Below are positions 44,150 to 56,758 of a stretch of 64,000 bases of DNA, in pieces. Below the pieces are notes generated by a model that did not search any database, was not told the origin of the DNA, and was given only the letters and a program-made list of their open reading frames with translations. The stretch is taken from NCBI GenBank assembly GCA_037127255.1, contig JBANSL010000013.1, forward strand, positions 13,040,688-13,104,687, in the 5' to 3' direction. Position 1 is the stretch's first letter. Each line of letters begins with the position of its first letter. Origin of the DNA: Persicaria tinctoria. Taxonomy: Eukaryota; Streptophyta; Magnoliopsida; Caryophyllales; Polygonaceae. The position numbers were made by a program, and so were the translations under genes.

Positions 44150-45175
44150 TTAGATTCTTAAATGTCATCATAAATGTGTCATCAATAAAAATGTCACCAA
44201 TGAAATGTAATCAAATTTTATGCTCATATGTTGCCAATTATATAAAAATGTTATCAATTGTATAAATAAAAATGTCAGCAACATACAATGTCATCAAGAA
44301 ATGATTGAAAAACTGGCATCAAATGATTTGATTAAAAAAGTGGCATCAAATATTACATTAAAAAAATAACATCAAAACACTATTTTGAAAAAGTTGCGTC
44401 ACATTAATGGAAAAAAAATGTCATCAAAACATTACTTTGAAAAAATATGGCATCACGATAAAAAAAATATACCTGATCAATTATATAAAAATGTCACCAG
44501 AAACAATTACGATTGTCATCAATGAATAAAAGTCGTCAATAAAATATGTAAAAATCACATTTCATGCTCCTATATCATCAATTGTATAAAAAATTTGTGA
44601 TAAAAATGTCATCAACAAAAGATGTCATCACAAATGATCGAGATAAATGAAGTGTAATAAAAAATGTCATCGATGAATAAAAATATTATAAACATGTCAC
44701 CACAAGTGATTGCATCAATGAAGTGCCATCAAACGATTTGATTAAAAAAAGTGGCATCAAATGATTACATTAGAAAAACGGTATTAAAACATTACTTTAA
44801 AAAATGTCATCAAGGTTTGAAAAAAATGGCATTAAAAAAGTGTCATCAATCCATTTTATTAGAAAATAGATATCAAAGCGAAAATAAAATGTAATAAAAA
44901 ATAGCATCACAGTAAAAAAAATATCATCAAACATTTGACATAAAAAAAATGTCATCAATAGTCAACATTAAAAAATAATGGCATCAATGGTCAACGTGAC
45001 ATCGCATTAAACAAAAAATGTCATCAAAGTTTGAAAAAGTGGCATTTAAAAAGTGTCATCAAACCATTTCATTATAAAAGTGGTATTAAAACGAAAATAA
45101 AATGTAATAAAAAAAGTGGCATCAAAATAGCAAAAAATGGCATCACAAAATATGTCACTAAAAAAAAAATAAAAA
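44150..45175. repeat. degenerate satellite of ATGTCATCAA units
   Basis: About one kilobase is composed of variants of AAAAATG(T/G)CATCAA(A/T) alternating with short spacers such as TGATTTGATTAAAAAA and ACATTA. Units are 12-35 bases long and no strict period holds. It has no coding potential and ends in an A/T run at 45160-45200. Confidence 0.75.
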
Positions 45176-45219
45176 AATAAAAAATAAAAAAAAAATAAAA
45201 ATCTGAAGGAGTTGGTCAA

Positions 45220-45235
45220 CGGTCAACGTTGACCG
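45220..45235. repeat. perfect 16-bp palindrome CGGTCAACGTTGACCG
   Basis: The palindrome lies in TTGGTCAACGGTCAACG and contains W-box cores (TTGACC) on both strands in opposed pairs. It follows the satellite directly and precedes AT-rich DNA. No transcription unit nearby claims it. Confidence 0.6.
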
Positions 45236-45269
45236 TTGATCCTTAATAGTTAATTTGGGGAGGGTGCTA

Positions 45270-47140
45270 GGTTAACTAATAAATTTTGTTTGGATACTAA
45301 TTAGCTAATGAGATATTCATAATGTGCTATTTGCCAAAATAACCCATATTATTTTAGGTTTTATTTTAATTATTCCTAAATAGATAAAGATGAGTTGGCT
45401 TAGGGTTTCTCCTTTGCATAGGAGGTATATCTCATCCTATTTAAGTTGTCTTTTGCCTTTAAAAAAAATACGTTGAATTGAATAGAAGAGCGCTGTTCTC
45501 TTCTTTGTTCAACCCTAAGTACGCTCTACTTTCTTACGTTCTTCGTTTCACGTTCTTCCTCAATTCAATCAAGTTCATTCTCGATTCAGTACTCGCGTTT
45601 ATTCAAATTCAATTACGCATCAATTGCTACTATATTCATTACGTGCTCCCAATTCAAACTTTGCAATTCATTTACTTTGTTTAAATACTTAGTGAGTGCT
45701 TCCAAAGGTGAACCGCAGTGTTCAATTGATGACTGATGTGCGGCCGCAAATGTTGATCAGCCATGCTTCTTCATACCTTGTTAATTAATTAGCACTTCCG
45801 AAATGCCGAGACCGATTTCAATTAATTAGAGTCGTCGGATTTGGTGTTTCTTTTAGTAATTGACCCGCCTAGCCAATTGCTATATATCGACGTCTGCACC
45901 GAAAACTTGTTGGGGAAGCGAAAACTTGTTGCGGAAGAGAGGAAGTACCGTCAGGTGCAAGGAGGAGATGAGAGATGGGAGCAGTTGTAGCTTTGCAGGG
46001 AGAACGTGGGGGGAGAGGGTTGAAATTTTTTATTTTTAATTTTGCCCAAAGAAAGACACGTGACTCATTCTTTTACGAGGCTGCTTCTAAAATTATAAGT
46101 AAAAGTGATGGATAAGTCGGTGAGCTAATTATTATATTGATATTTAGTGTATGTGCATTTATTTATACGAGTGATCATCAATTCTAACACACTTTAATAA
46201 CACTGCCTAATTCCAGGAAGCTTATGTGCAGGTGCGCAAAGAAGAATGTGAGTAAAATTAATTAGGTTTCCAAGAGTTTAAATTGGCAGTTGGCACGTAA
46301 TGATGTGGCTAGAAATAGAATTTTGCAAATTTAATTATCAATGTGAAATTCTTGAGGGTCAATGGGGTCATATAATGTGACGTCACATATCTAAATACAA
46401 TGCTAATTAAGTCAAATACATAAGATGGACGATGTTTCATTTTAAAACCAATTAATAATTGGAAAATACTTGGAGGACTCCTATAAGGGTGACAATGGGG
46501 GTAATTATGTAAATTCCACAAAATAATTCAAATGGATAAAAGGAAAATAAAATCTGAAAAAGTAAGTAATGAGTACCCTATTCTAGCCTAGGTTAATGAA
46601 TACCCTACTTTTCCTATCAAATATTTGAATTGTAAATTCACATTATATTCAATTACAAACTCTCAATATTCAAACTCTCAATCTCTCCACCTTCTCCTCA
46701 CACATTTTGGCCGGAATGAGGAGTTAACTCGCCGGAATTTGTGGTGGATCGTCAGATTCAAGGTTTCCGATCACCGAACTCGCTGACGATTTAAGGTACA
46801 CTATTCTTTATCAGTTAATTTGAAGTCTGCATGTTGCTTTTGAATCTTCAATGGAGGCGTTTTCATTTGTTTGAATCTTCAACGAAGTTTGCATGTTGCC
46901 TTTGAATCTTGAAGGATGTGAGAAACACTTGATTAACATTGATCGTGTATTAGGGTTCACGGATATGACAAGTTGATTGAAGATTAGGGTATAAACAAAC
47001 CGATTAGCCTCTTATTTTCCGAAATCGATTACCTGAGGTTAGGGTGCATTCGAATACAAGTTGATTGAAGATTAGTGATCGATTAATGTGGCAATATAGC
47101 TAAGAAGAGCTGTATATAAGTTGATTTGTGGCAATAGTAC
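45270..47140. other. intergenic; LTR-like segment and 5' leader of the FAR1-like gene
   Basis: At 45420-45760 a CTATTTAAG site is followed by TTCTCTTCTTTGTTCAACCC and CGTTCTTC-type words, the texture of an LTR R-U5 region, but no second copy was seen. At about 46670-46795 a pyrimidine-rich stretch ending at a GTACAC donor looks like a 5' UTR exon of the gene at 47326. Confidence 0.3.
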
Positions 47141-47141
47141 A

Positions 47142-47205
47142 ACTGGACGCGGCTTGCCGATGGGCCTGTGGGCACTGGACGCGGCTTGCCGATGGGCCTG
47201 CGGGC
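47142..47205. repeat. 32-bp tandem duplication
   Basis: ACTGGACGCGGCTTGCCGAT with GGGCCTG(T/C)GGGC is present twice head to tail (47142-47173 and 47174-47205) with one difference, in the presumed leader of the FAR1-like gene. Confidence 0.85.
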
Positions 47206-47325
47206 ATTGGATAAAAACACATTTAATCATACATTCATTATGTTTTTTGTCTTAACTTGGTTTCATCTTTCAATAACAGCCGGGTTCCTCCAAACTGGGA
47301 TGATTGTTTGATCTTATCATCACTG

Positions 47326-49008
47326 ATGAGTCAAGAACGAGGATTTGATCTTAACGTCGGATACGAGGACATTGGGTCCGACAACGACTCAGGTATATCT
47401 TATTCTATCAATTAATATTCCATTAACAATGGATGCATATGAATCAATTCCATGACATACCATATGCTGCATTCATTTGCGGATAATACGTACAGTTGGG
47501 TTGGAATCGCAAGACACCATTGTCGTGAGTTCGGATGATGACGCCGCAGAGGGTACGTCAATGAGTGGAGACCAGGTTGACATTGTTGCAAATGAAGGAG
47601 AGGGTGTCGATGTGCCACCGTCGGATCATGGTGTTGAAGCTAATGTTAATTGTCCAAAGGTCGGGCTGATTTTGGAACACGAATACGACGTGTTCGCATT
47701 CATCAATAGTTATGCTAAACGACAAGGATTTCAAACAAGAATTCGGACTTCCACCTTGTTAAAGGATGATGAAAGAGGCACTTGTGTGCTAGGTATGAAT
47801 GATAGGCACAAGATGTTGAGGATAATATGTTCTAAAGGGGGTAAGTTTCAAACGAGGTCAAGGGACCCGAGGAAGGGGCCCACGTCGGCTATTACAGGGT
47901 GTAAGTTCGGGGTTTATGTTGTCCGTGAGAAATCGGGGGTGTGGAAGATAACCTTCAGTTTCGCTTGAGCATAACCACGACTGCGTCCCGACGAATTCAA
48001 GATTCCTTCCAAATTATAGGATCATTACCGAAGGGAACAAGAGACGGATCTTAGACATGGATAGGGCGGGTGTGCCTATAGCTAAGAACTACACATCGTT
48101 TGTAATTGCAAGCGGGCACCACGAGAATGTTGATTTCAATGAGCGGGACCTTAGAAACCTAGTTTGCAAGGCCCGAAGAAAAGACATGGATCAGGGTGAC
48201 TTCAATGCGATGAGGAAACATTTTGAAGAAATGTGTTCAAGCAACTCGAATTTTTTCTACGCATACGATGTCGATGAAAAAAACACATTGAAGAATGTGT
48301 TTTGGGCAGACGGAAGGAGTCGAGCAGCGTATGCGGAGTTTGGTGACGTCGTCTCCTTCGATACGACGTACGTATCGAATAGATACAGGATGCCCTTTGC
48401 ACCGTTCATCAAGGTTAACCACCACGGCCAGAGCATGTTGCTAGGATGTGCTTTACTTATCGGGGAAGAAATAGAGAACTTCGTATGGTTGTTTCGTACT
48501 TGGCTCAGTTGTATGTCCGAAAAGATGCCAATCGCAATCTTAACAGACCAATGTCAATCCATCGGTATGTTGTACGTTCCTCCGTCCAGTTATTTCTTAA
48601 TACATTGTAGGCGTGTTCTTTGTTAGTTTGTTATATCGATACATTGTAGCATGTCATTAGTTACTATAATGTAGGCTTTTAGCTATTGTAGGCTTGTAGC
48701 AACCTTACAACTTCGATCCGTGGCGTTTGTGTGCAGGAAACGCAGTGGGGCAAGTGTTTCCAAACACTCCACATCGGTGGTGCATATGGCATGTGATGCA
48801 AAATGCGCGAAAACATCTTAACAGCAAACCCCAGTGGAAGGGGGAGAATGGCATACGCAGTACACTCCGAGCGGCTCTAAACGATTCACTAAGTATTGCG
48901 GAATTCGAAAATGCATGGTCGGAGATGCTGGACAAGTTCGATCTGCATAACAACAAGTGGTTATGTTCTATGTATGAGAAGCGAAGCCGTTGGGTTCCTA
49001 TCTACTTG
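47326..49008 (+). pseudogene. FAR1/MULE-type transposase-derived gene, truncated
   Basis: FAR1/FHY3-type proteins are transcription factors derived from Mutator transposases; related MULE transposases are similar. Exon 1 (47326-47392) gives MSQERGFDLNVGYEDIGSDN. Exon 2 starts at 47496 and holds the FAR1 DNA-binding region: EYDVFAFINSYAKRQGF, CSKGGKFQTRS, ITGCKFGVYV. A 1-base shift at about 47955-47963 leads to SLEHNHDCVPTNSRFLPNYR in the next frame. The MULE transposase core follows (VVSFDTTYVSNRYRMPFAPF, GCALLIGEEIENFVWLFRTW, AILTDQCQSIG). Intron 48565-48736 is clean, and exon 3 gives GQVFPNTPHRWCIWHVMQNA and ends at WVPIYL, where copia sequence begins. The rest of the transposase and the SWIM finger are missing. 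Inactive. Confidence 0.85.
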
Positions 49009-49040
49009 ATCTTGGTGATATCCTGCAAAACGAACAAACA

Positions 49041-50810
49041 TCAACCTTTCCGGCTAGACCAATGTACAAATTTAGATTCATAGTTAGGATAGACCATGTT
49101 TGGTGGTCTTGTCCCTTTAGGAACCCAAATTTGTCTTATCCGTTCATTTAAACGTACAAGAAAGGTATTTCTAATGATGTAAGGGTCCTTTCTTCTATAT
49201 GGACAAGTTTCCTTTACATGACTCTTTTTGCAACAAAAGAAACAAGTAGGAGATCGCCAACTTCCTTTTGCCTTAACAAACATTGTAGTAGGTTTTACAG
49301 GAAAATTTCTGTTGTATCCTATACCACATCGGTTGAAGGAAAGTTGTTGTTCTCCAAGTATCTTGTCGAGAGTGGCTTTGGATCTAGTGAATTGCACCAG
49401 GGCTGTTTGTTGATCTTGACATTTTTCAGATAATTTCACTTTTTCAATCTCAATGTCATTGTTATGAGCCTTAAGAGAAGAGAGGTTTGCCTTTAGTTCG
49501 GAATTTTCCGATCGTAAGGCCTTACCCTTAGTGATAAGATCTGAATTTTGACTGTCAAGATCTTGCAGCTTCTGCGAGAGCTTCCTTATGCACACTTCTT
49601 GGTCCTTTACCATCTCTTTCAAGGTGCTGATTTCTTTGCTACAATTTTCTTCATTAGAAATCATATTTTTCAGAAATTCCGAGAGAACATCAATAGGACT
49701 AGATATAAGATTTCTTACAATACCATCTAGATGTTGATCGTCTTGGTTTTCATCATGGTCCGCCATCAAGAAAAGATTTATTGAATTATTTTCCAAATCC
49801 GATTCACTTGTAGAATCCGAATCGTCTTTCTTTCGATCATTCTTCTTTTGCTTGTTCTTCTTCTTTTGAGGACACTCCTTCATCAAGTGATCTGTTTCAC
49901 CGCATTCATAGCAAGTTAGAATTTTTGTCCTTTTAGTAGGGTTAGAAGACTTACCTTTAAGCTTTGATGATCTCGCATATTCTCGGTTTGAGAATTGATT
50001 CTTCATCTTTAGAATCTGAGCAAGTCCCTTTGTGATCAAGTCGAAGGGATCTTCATCATCATCATCACTTTCGTCGTCTTCTGATGGTACATCCTCCTTG
50101 ACTTTGAGTGCCAGATTCTTTATACTGGAGTATGGTTGACCGTCCTCTTCGTTAAGGACCATCTCATGCGTGATAAGCTTTCCAAGAAGGTCATCCAACG
50201 CTAGTGTTGTAAGGTCTTGCGCTTCTTCTATGACGGTCACCTTCGGACCCAAATTAGATTTGGGAAGGCATCGGAGTATCTTTCTAACTTTCTCTTCATT
50301 TTGGAAAGTTTTTCCCAATGAGTCAAGGTTATTAATGATCTCCGTAAAATGGGTGAACATTGCTTTCACTGACTCATCTTAGTTCATCTTAAACAATTCA
50401 TATTGTCTAAGATAGATACTGATTTTGGGCTCTTTGACCTGGTTAGTCCCTTCATAAGTGACTAACAACTTATCCCAAATCTCTTTTGCAGTTTTGCAAG
50501 AGGAGATGCGATTGTACTCATCGGTACTCAACCCACAATACAATGCGTGGAAGGCTTTGAAATTCTTAGACGTGCTTTCCAGATCCGTCTGATTGTATTC
50601 TTCTTCCGTCTTGTTCACTTTCGTCCCATTGGGTCCATTCTTCTTGGGTATATTAGGCCCTCGCGTAATAATATGTCATAGCTCTAGATCTTGATCAATG
50701 ATAAACATTTGCATCAAGGATTTCCAATGCATGAAGTTGTCCCCAACAAAGAGTGGAGGACGGATGACCGATCTTCCTTGACCGAAGCCGCCTTGACCTA
50801 CACCTGCCAT
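49041..50810 (-). pseudogene. copia gag with two stop codons
   Basis: One continuous frame of about 590 codons from ATG at 50808-50810 (MAGVGQGGFGQGRSVIRPP, LFVGDNFMHWKSLMQMFI) is broken by TGA at 50676-50678 and TAA at 50379-50381 but never shifts. It contains UBN2 gag (FHALYCGLSTDEYNRIS, AKEIWDKLLVTYEGTNQVKE, ILRCLPKSN), a CCHC knuckle (CYECGETDHLMKEC), an Asp/Glu/Ser/Lys-rich linker, a coiled coil (KISTLKEMVKDQEVCIRKL), a second CX2C knuckle (CFFCCKKSHVKETC) and the copia linker IWVPKGTRPPNMVYP. It would form the particle shell; now inactive. Confidence 0.82.
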
Positions 50811-50866
50811 GATTAGACTCACAGATTGTAATATATAAGGTACGTGAGTTAGTCTCTGATACCAAT

Positions 50867-51654
50867 TGAAGTGCGGAATAGGCAGATAAAAGGCAGACAA
50901 ATACTCTAGCAAGGGGAGAAGAATAGAGTATGCAAACTTTTCGCAAATGCTGAAACTGGTAAGACCTTACCGCCAGAGGTAAGACCTTATATGTAAAACA
51001 GTAGCAAGTTAAGCACACAATAACGAATAAGAAGTAAAGACAAACACAAGCACGAAAGGTAACAAACAGAAAGTAAAGGACACGATACTTGTTAACGACG
51101 TTCGGCACAACCGCCTACGTCCCCGCCTAGGGTTATCCAACCCGTAGGATTTAACAACTTTATTTCACTTTATCTTATGAGCCCTAGATACAACCTCTAG
51201 AAGACCTTCCCTACTCTAGACTACTTCCTATGTAGCAACCCAAACACACTAGTGAAACAAAGTCCTACCGATACCAAAGTATCTATACGTTTGGGTAGAG
51301 ATGTACCCTTAGTATAACCCTAAATGAATTGTACGATAAAGCTCAATGTAAACCTCACAAACTCTCAAAGAAATATAACACTTAAACCAATGGAGAGATG
51401 CGAGATCGGTTGGTGTTGCAGGAGACGAGATAGTAGAGAGACGTTATGCGCTTGTAGTCTTGTGTATTATCGACTGCACTCTTCCTCTTCTCCTTAAATA
51501 AGCCGGCACTTCCAACTCTGAAATTTGAACATTTGAATGTTCGCTTCACAGTTGTTGAGACGTTGCACCAAATCCAACTAGGAGCCGACTGGGAGAGATC
51601 TTTGGCCTTTGAAAAATATTCCAGAACCTTCACTTTTGGATTTGCTAGGAAATG
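50867..51654 (-). repeat. copia 5' LTR, first part (split by Athila)
   Basis: Starts TGAAGTGCGGAATAGG next to the primer site and contains GTTCGGCACAACCGCCTACG, CCCCGCCTAGGGTTATCCAA and CCGTAGGAT. A related LTR is found at about 63095-63650. A pair of palindromes, GGTAAGACCTTACC (50958) and GGTAAGACCTTAT (50978), lies near its primer-site side. The part from 60735 on the other side of the Athila element probably completes it. Confidence 0.6.
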
Positions 51655-51659
51655 ATTTA

Positions 51660-53635
51660 TGTTGATAGGAGGAAATCGAGAATTGCAATAAAATATAAAT
51701 AATGTAAAGCAAACCAGATTCCGTCCCTTGCAAATGATTACAAGACTTCCTCCCGATGCAGCAGTGGGATATTAGGATCGATCCAAGAGGAAGCGTGTCA
51801 GCGGATCTTAGGCAGCGGTGGAATCTCACAGCAAAAGTCGACTACAGGTTGTCGATCTCGACTAGGGTTAGTCGACAGAAGATCGGACAAGTTGAACAGC
51901 GCAGCAACAGTCACATGCGGTTTGAGTCGATATCGACTAGCCTTTACTCGATATCGAGTAGAGTTGTCGATGTCGATGAAGCTCTTGTCGAGTACCTACA
52001 CAGGAGAAGCTACGACGATCTGGATCGGGGATCAATAACTCGATATCGACCAGAAGTTGTCGATGTCGAGGAAGGCGGAATTTAAAACGAAATAAAATAA
52101 AAACAAAGGTATGGGATTCTCGAAATAAACTTTATAAAAGACAACTTCCAAGATTGGGGTTTGCAACAACGATAACCAAACATGTATAAGGCAGAAATAA
52201 ACAGATAATCATGTAAATTGCATCAAAGGACCAAGCTTTCTCCTTTTCCAACAATTAGACAACTCTTTCAAGAAACCCTAATTGTCTCTACTGATTTTAT
52301 GTTTATAATCCAAGTTGTTAGCATGGACCTCCATTAGATGGGTAATAAACACATAACGAGTAGTAGATGCTCAAAACACGATAAAAGTCGGATCTTTACC
52401 TCAAACACGCAGGACTATCGCCGGGCTCGCCCCAACCCTAGAAGTGGGTGGACTACTCGCGCTTCATCGCAACCTCAGACATTGATTGAAAGGAAATAAC
52501 TACTTGCATTAAATCAAACAGAGCTTACAACCAAAGGAAGCCAATTCCGCTCTCGCTTCAGCAACTCCTCTTGGCCACTCACTCTCTCTACTACTATGTA
52601 ACTAATTGTGTGTGGAATTGAATGAATAAAAATCAGCCCCCTAAGGCCTTATTTATAGGCTTCTAATCCTTGCTAATCAAGGATAGAAATCTCTATCTAT
52701 ATCTACATCTATATCTAAAAGCTTAAAGATAAATAAATGGAATAACATATATAAATCCAAAAAGGAAATTATATCTAAAAGGCTAAAATATCTTCAAGTT
52801 GATAAATCTTCTTCTCCATGGATAGTTCTTGATAGACACGGATAGACTCGAACAACTTCGGCCCCAAGGCCAAAACCGCGTCGGACTGCTCAAACCGCGT
52901 AACGCGGATCGGGATCTTTCAACTCGATATCGAGTAAACTCCTCGATATCGAGGAAAATGGACATCGACTTCAGCTTGACTCGGCATGGTCGAGTAGCTC
53001 TTCCTCGGACTGGCTCAGATGCGTGCTTCTTGGTGTTGTCGATATCGAGGAGTTTCCTCGATATCGAGTAAGGTGGTTTCATCAACTTGGATGGCTCGAC
53101 ATTTCGGGTAGCTTCTTCTCGATGTTGCTCGGACATGTGACTTCGTCTTGTCGATATCGAAGAGTTTCCTCGATATCGAGGAAAGTGTTGCTCAGCGTCC
53201 GGTTGTCTGGTCAAGTCGAGTAGCTCTCCTCGGCTCCTCGATCAGGTTTCTTCGTCGACTCCAGGCTAGTCTTCAAGGCTTTGTCGATATCGAAGAAGTA
53301 ACTCGATATCGAGGAGTGTCATGGAGTCGGGTTGCTTTGTTCCTTAGCTTCTCGACATGGTTGTCCTCGATCAGTGTGTGTCCGGTCATGGTTTGTCGAT
53401 ATCGACGAAATGAAGTCGATATCGAGTAAACTTCAGTCTCCGTCTTTGCTTCTTGGTTTTCTCCCGAAATGGCTCCATATTCTGCAATATTAAACAGAAA
53501 CTTATGTAGATCTCTATTTCTGGCAAATAAGCATATACTACATAAATTCGACACATTCCTAACCCAAAATATGCAAAGTGTATAGAATATGGAACTAAAC
53601 TGTGCATTTCAACATGGCTATTTTAATAGACATCA
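51660..53635 (-). repeat. Athila 3' LTR (1,976 bp)
   Basis: Matches 58732-60729 along its whole length with scattered substitutions and small indels. On its inner side GGGGTGATT precedes TGATGTC on the minus strand, a polypurine-like tract. It contains thirteen exact CGATATCGA cores by eye count. Confidence 0.92.
51928..53426. repeat. paired TCGATATCGA palindromes (left LTR set)
   Basis: Exact CGATATCGA cores start at 51928, 51949, 52041, 52924, 52944, 53040, 53059, 53152, 53171, 53285, 53304, 53398 and 53418. All but 52041 come in pairs 19-21 bases apart, and 52041 has a one-mismatch partner (CGATGTCGA) just downstream. Flanks often extend the symmetry, for example TTTCCTCGATATCGAGGAAA at 53166-53185. 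The right LTR has the same set, and further pairs lie in the internal region at 55362/55381, 55446/55466, 56047/56067, 56151/56173 and 56946/56967/56986 (some with one mismatch). Function unknown. Confidence 0.9.
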
Positions 53636-55760
53636 AATCACCCCATACTTAGACTTGCTTGTCCTCAAGCAATAACAAACAATAACCAATACCTACAACA
53701 CATCCTTCAAGTCTTCGCCTTTGTCAAAAGCAACATCTCAAGTAGTAGCAATGTAAGACAAGTGAATTTAACGTCATCACACATATATGAGCGATCCATG
53801 GGCATAGGCAATATAAATCCAACCTCACCGAGGTAAAGTGTTTTCACTCAACTCTCAATGTGATTAGGCTATGAAGATCTACTCTCAACTCAATTCCATA
53901 TACAATCTCATAAACATTGCAATTTAAATATAAATCCACTTTGCAACCAATTATGCAAATGCAACAAGAATTATCAGGAGGACTTCGCTCAATAGAAGTC
54001 TTCAAAGAAGAATCCATTCGGCGGGGTTGTAATGGGGCTTGGTAAGAAATAAAATGGTATGGAATTATTTAGCCATGTGGTGCTTAACAAAATTCGGGAA
54101 TCAAGACTCCTAAATGTCCAACACAACTCAACCAAACCATAACTCTCAATCATATGCATCAACCAAACTTTCCAACTTATCTCAATGAGGTATGTGACCT
54201 TTCAAACTTAATTAACCCCTCGAAAGTATAAATCTTGCGAAAATTAAAGAAATAAGGTAAATTTGGCTCATGCACTTTATTCATACTCGCAAACTTTTCT
54301 TCTTTTTTTTTTCTCTTTTTCTTTTTTTTCGATTTTTTTTATATATATTGAAACGAAAATAACATAAGACTAGTGCATTTATAGGGTGAGCCAAAGATCC
54401 TTTTACATAATATGCATAACAAGATAAAAATATAAAACCAACCCATATCTCAATAAATTCAAAAATCCTTCTTACTTGAAATGAAATACAAGCTCATTCC
54501 TTCCACAAATCATCATTCCAACCAACTCTAAGTCTTAATTCCCAAATGGAGGTCAGACTCAATTTGGCTAAGGATAGTTTTGTGGAGTTTATAATAAAAG
54601 TCTCAGGCTAATGTTCTGGCTTCAAGCAGGGATAATGCAGGGTAGGTAAAGAGAGGATAAAATTGGCTTAAAAGGTGCCTCCATCATTTAATTCTCATTC
54701 ACATAAACATATAAATGCATTGGCTTTGAATAACTATCACAACATTTAGAGATGTATAGGAAGAGTAAATACACTCAAGAAAGCAGAGAGATTTTTAATG
54801 TTCTCCCTATAAGGCCAAATTTCTCACTAGGACAATTTTGTTGGATTTCAACCTTTAGCTTAGGATCATATGTGCTCAATTTCATCACAAGTTCACAATC
54901 TACATAAAAACAATTTCGGGGGCTTAGGTTAAACCTTCCAAACATGCCATAGGATTTACATGATCATGTCAATCATTATTTATCATCATAGGACATCTAA
55001 GTTAGGGTATAAAAACTAAGACAATGCAAAAATAAATTAAACATGCATTTTTTTCCTTTTTTCGACATTTTTTCATTTTTTTTAATTTTTTTTATGTAAC
55101 TAAAAAAAGAGACTAAAGTATAACAACATACTTAAATGCATAAAACTTAAACATGAATGCATAATAATAAAATTTCACCATGTAAAACCAAAAGCAAGAC
55201 TAAAACATATAATAATGATAATGAGCCCTTCCCCCACCCCATACTTAAAATATACAGTGTCCCCACTGTATAAAATCAAATAAAAACAAGAGTAAAGGAA
55301 GGAACTCACCGAATAACGCATTGAGGAAGGCTAAACAAGGTAGGCCGAGTAAACTTCTTGTCGATATCGAGTACTGTACTCGATATCGAGTAACTGTCTG
55401 CGTCCAGTGGAATTGCTGAAGTCGAGGGACTTCTTCTGGCTTGGTCGATATCGAGTTGGCCTACTCGATATCGATGAACTTCTGGGCTGCTCCTCTTTGG
55501 TCGTTGTCGACTGGCCTAGTCGATTCCGACTGTCTTTCAGGGACTTCTTATTCCACCTTTCGTGATCCTTTTATGCTTGCCGACCTAAAAGTGTTAGATT
55601 GCACACAAAAACAAGACTTTCCACATGAAGTATTCTAAACTAAAAAAACAAAAAACAAAAACCAAAACCAAAATCAAAAAGTTCCAAAGTCCCAAAATTC
55701 AAAAATTTTTATATACATGCTCTAGATTTTAGAGTCGCTAGGCCGACTTCTTCTTTTGTG
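53636..55760. other. Athila internal non-coding region
   Basis: AT-rich DNA where pol and the env-like region would lie in a complete element. No RT, RNase H or integrase motif is found on either strand. It begins on the LTR side with AATCACCCCATACTTAGACT, part of the polypurine signal on the minus strand, and holds palindrome pairs at 55362/55381 and 55446/55466. Confidence 0.7.
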
Positions 55761-55761
55761 C

Positions 55762-56187
55762 TTAAGGACCATTTATGTGGGGCCCGCTTGTGCTTGGCCC
55801 TTCTCCTGGATCATCTAGGTCCTGATTGTAGTATGCAAGCTCAGCTGATAGATGATTGCTTGCATAATCTTCCTTTTCTTTCTTCTTCCTCTTCCCAGCT
55901 CTCAGTTTCCACAGATTCTCTCGCCACGGGGCCTTAACTCCCCTTAAATTATTGATAAATTTCTTAATGGACTGAGGATGAGTAGAACCCATACCTGAAA
56001 TTACCTTTTCGGACCCAAAACAGAAATCTTCGAGCTTGGGGTTAATCGATATCGGGCAGGACTGGTCGATATCGAGTACAGGGACCCCATACTTAGGCTC
56101 TTGGCAAGTCTGATGCTCAGCAGAGAAAATCAATGTCGACGAAGTTTTGTCGATATCGAGTATGGCTTTAGTCGATATCGAGTACAA
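55762..56187 (-). pseudogene. segment after the Athila protease
   Basis: A minus-strand frame of about 140 residues continues after the protease in another frame: SISTKAILDIDKTSST, VPVLDIDQSCPISINP, then LRGVKAPWRENLWKLRAG, KRKKKEKEDYASNHL and ending GPSTSGPHINGP. DID and SIS words come from the TCGATATCGA palindrome read in different frames. No RT motif is present. Whether this is translated as part of gag-protease is unknown. Confidence 0.5.
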
Positions 56188-56758
56188 TTCTGGTGCTTTC
56201 CTCCGTTGTTTTCTTGATCACGTGGTTGCTCATGCTCTTCACCTCCAGCCATGAAATTTCCTCTTCTGCAAGGCCAAAAGAGAAATCTAAGACCTCGTCG
56301 CCTATGGTAAAGGTGAGCAATCGTTGTTTGACACTGATCTTGGCATATGCAGTAGCTAAGAATGGTCTACCAAGAATAATAGGACTAGTAGGATCTTCAG
56401 CACATTCTATAATAAGGAAATCTGATGGAACAAAGAATTTACCAACCTGGATAGGGACATTCTCAACTATACCTGTAGGGATGACCACTGTATTGTTTTC
56501 CATGTATAGCTTAGCATCCACATGCTCTATGCATCCTATCTTTACCTTCCGCCAGATTGATAAGGGCATGATGCTCACACTTGCTCCTAAATCACACAAG
56601 GACTCATATTTATATTGTCCAAATCTCACAGTAACAGAAAACTTACCAGGGTCAGGTCTCTTTTCAGGGAAGTGGAGCACTTTGCATTCGCCGGTGATCT
56701 CTGAAATGGATCGCTTCTTGCTCAGGATTTCCTTCAGGAATTTGACATATCTAGGCAT
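56168..56758 (-). pseudogene. Athila aspartic protease domain
   Basis: The frame gives MPRYVKFLKEILSKKRSI, then the protease: YESLCDLGASVSIMPLSIW with the DLGAS active site typical of Athila, NTVVIPTGIVENVPIQVGKF, FLIIECAEDPTSPIILGRPF and LATAYAKISVKQRLLTFTIG. The protease would process the gag polyprotein. It lies one frame away from both neighbouring segments, so intact translation as one polyprotein would need frameshifts. Confidence 0.85.

Larger units (their letters stand above)
49009..51654 (-). mobile_element. truncated copia element: gag, primer site and 5' LTR
   Basis: On the minus strand the order is LTR (starting at 50867 on its primer-site side), a primer site TTGGTATCAGAGAC (50852-50865), then gag (50810 down to 49041). 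Protease, integrase, RT and the 3' LTR are absent: the copia sequence stops where the FAR1-like exon starts at about 49009. The 5' LTR is interrupted at 51654-51659 by the Athila element and appears to resume at 60735. Confidence 0.75.

Noticed and set aside
52783..53554. Open frames within the Athila LTR containing SISRK/LDID words
   Set aside because: They are LTR DNA; the words are TCGATATCGA palindromes translated by chance, and the frames are not shared as proteins with the other LTR.
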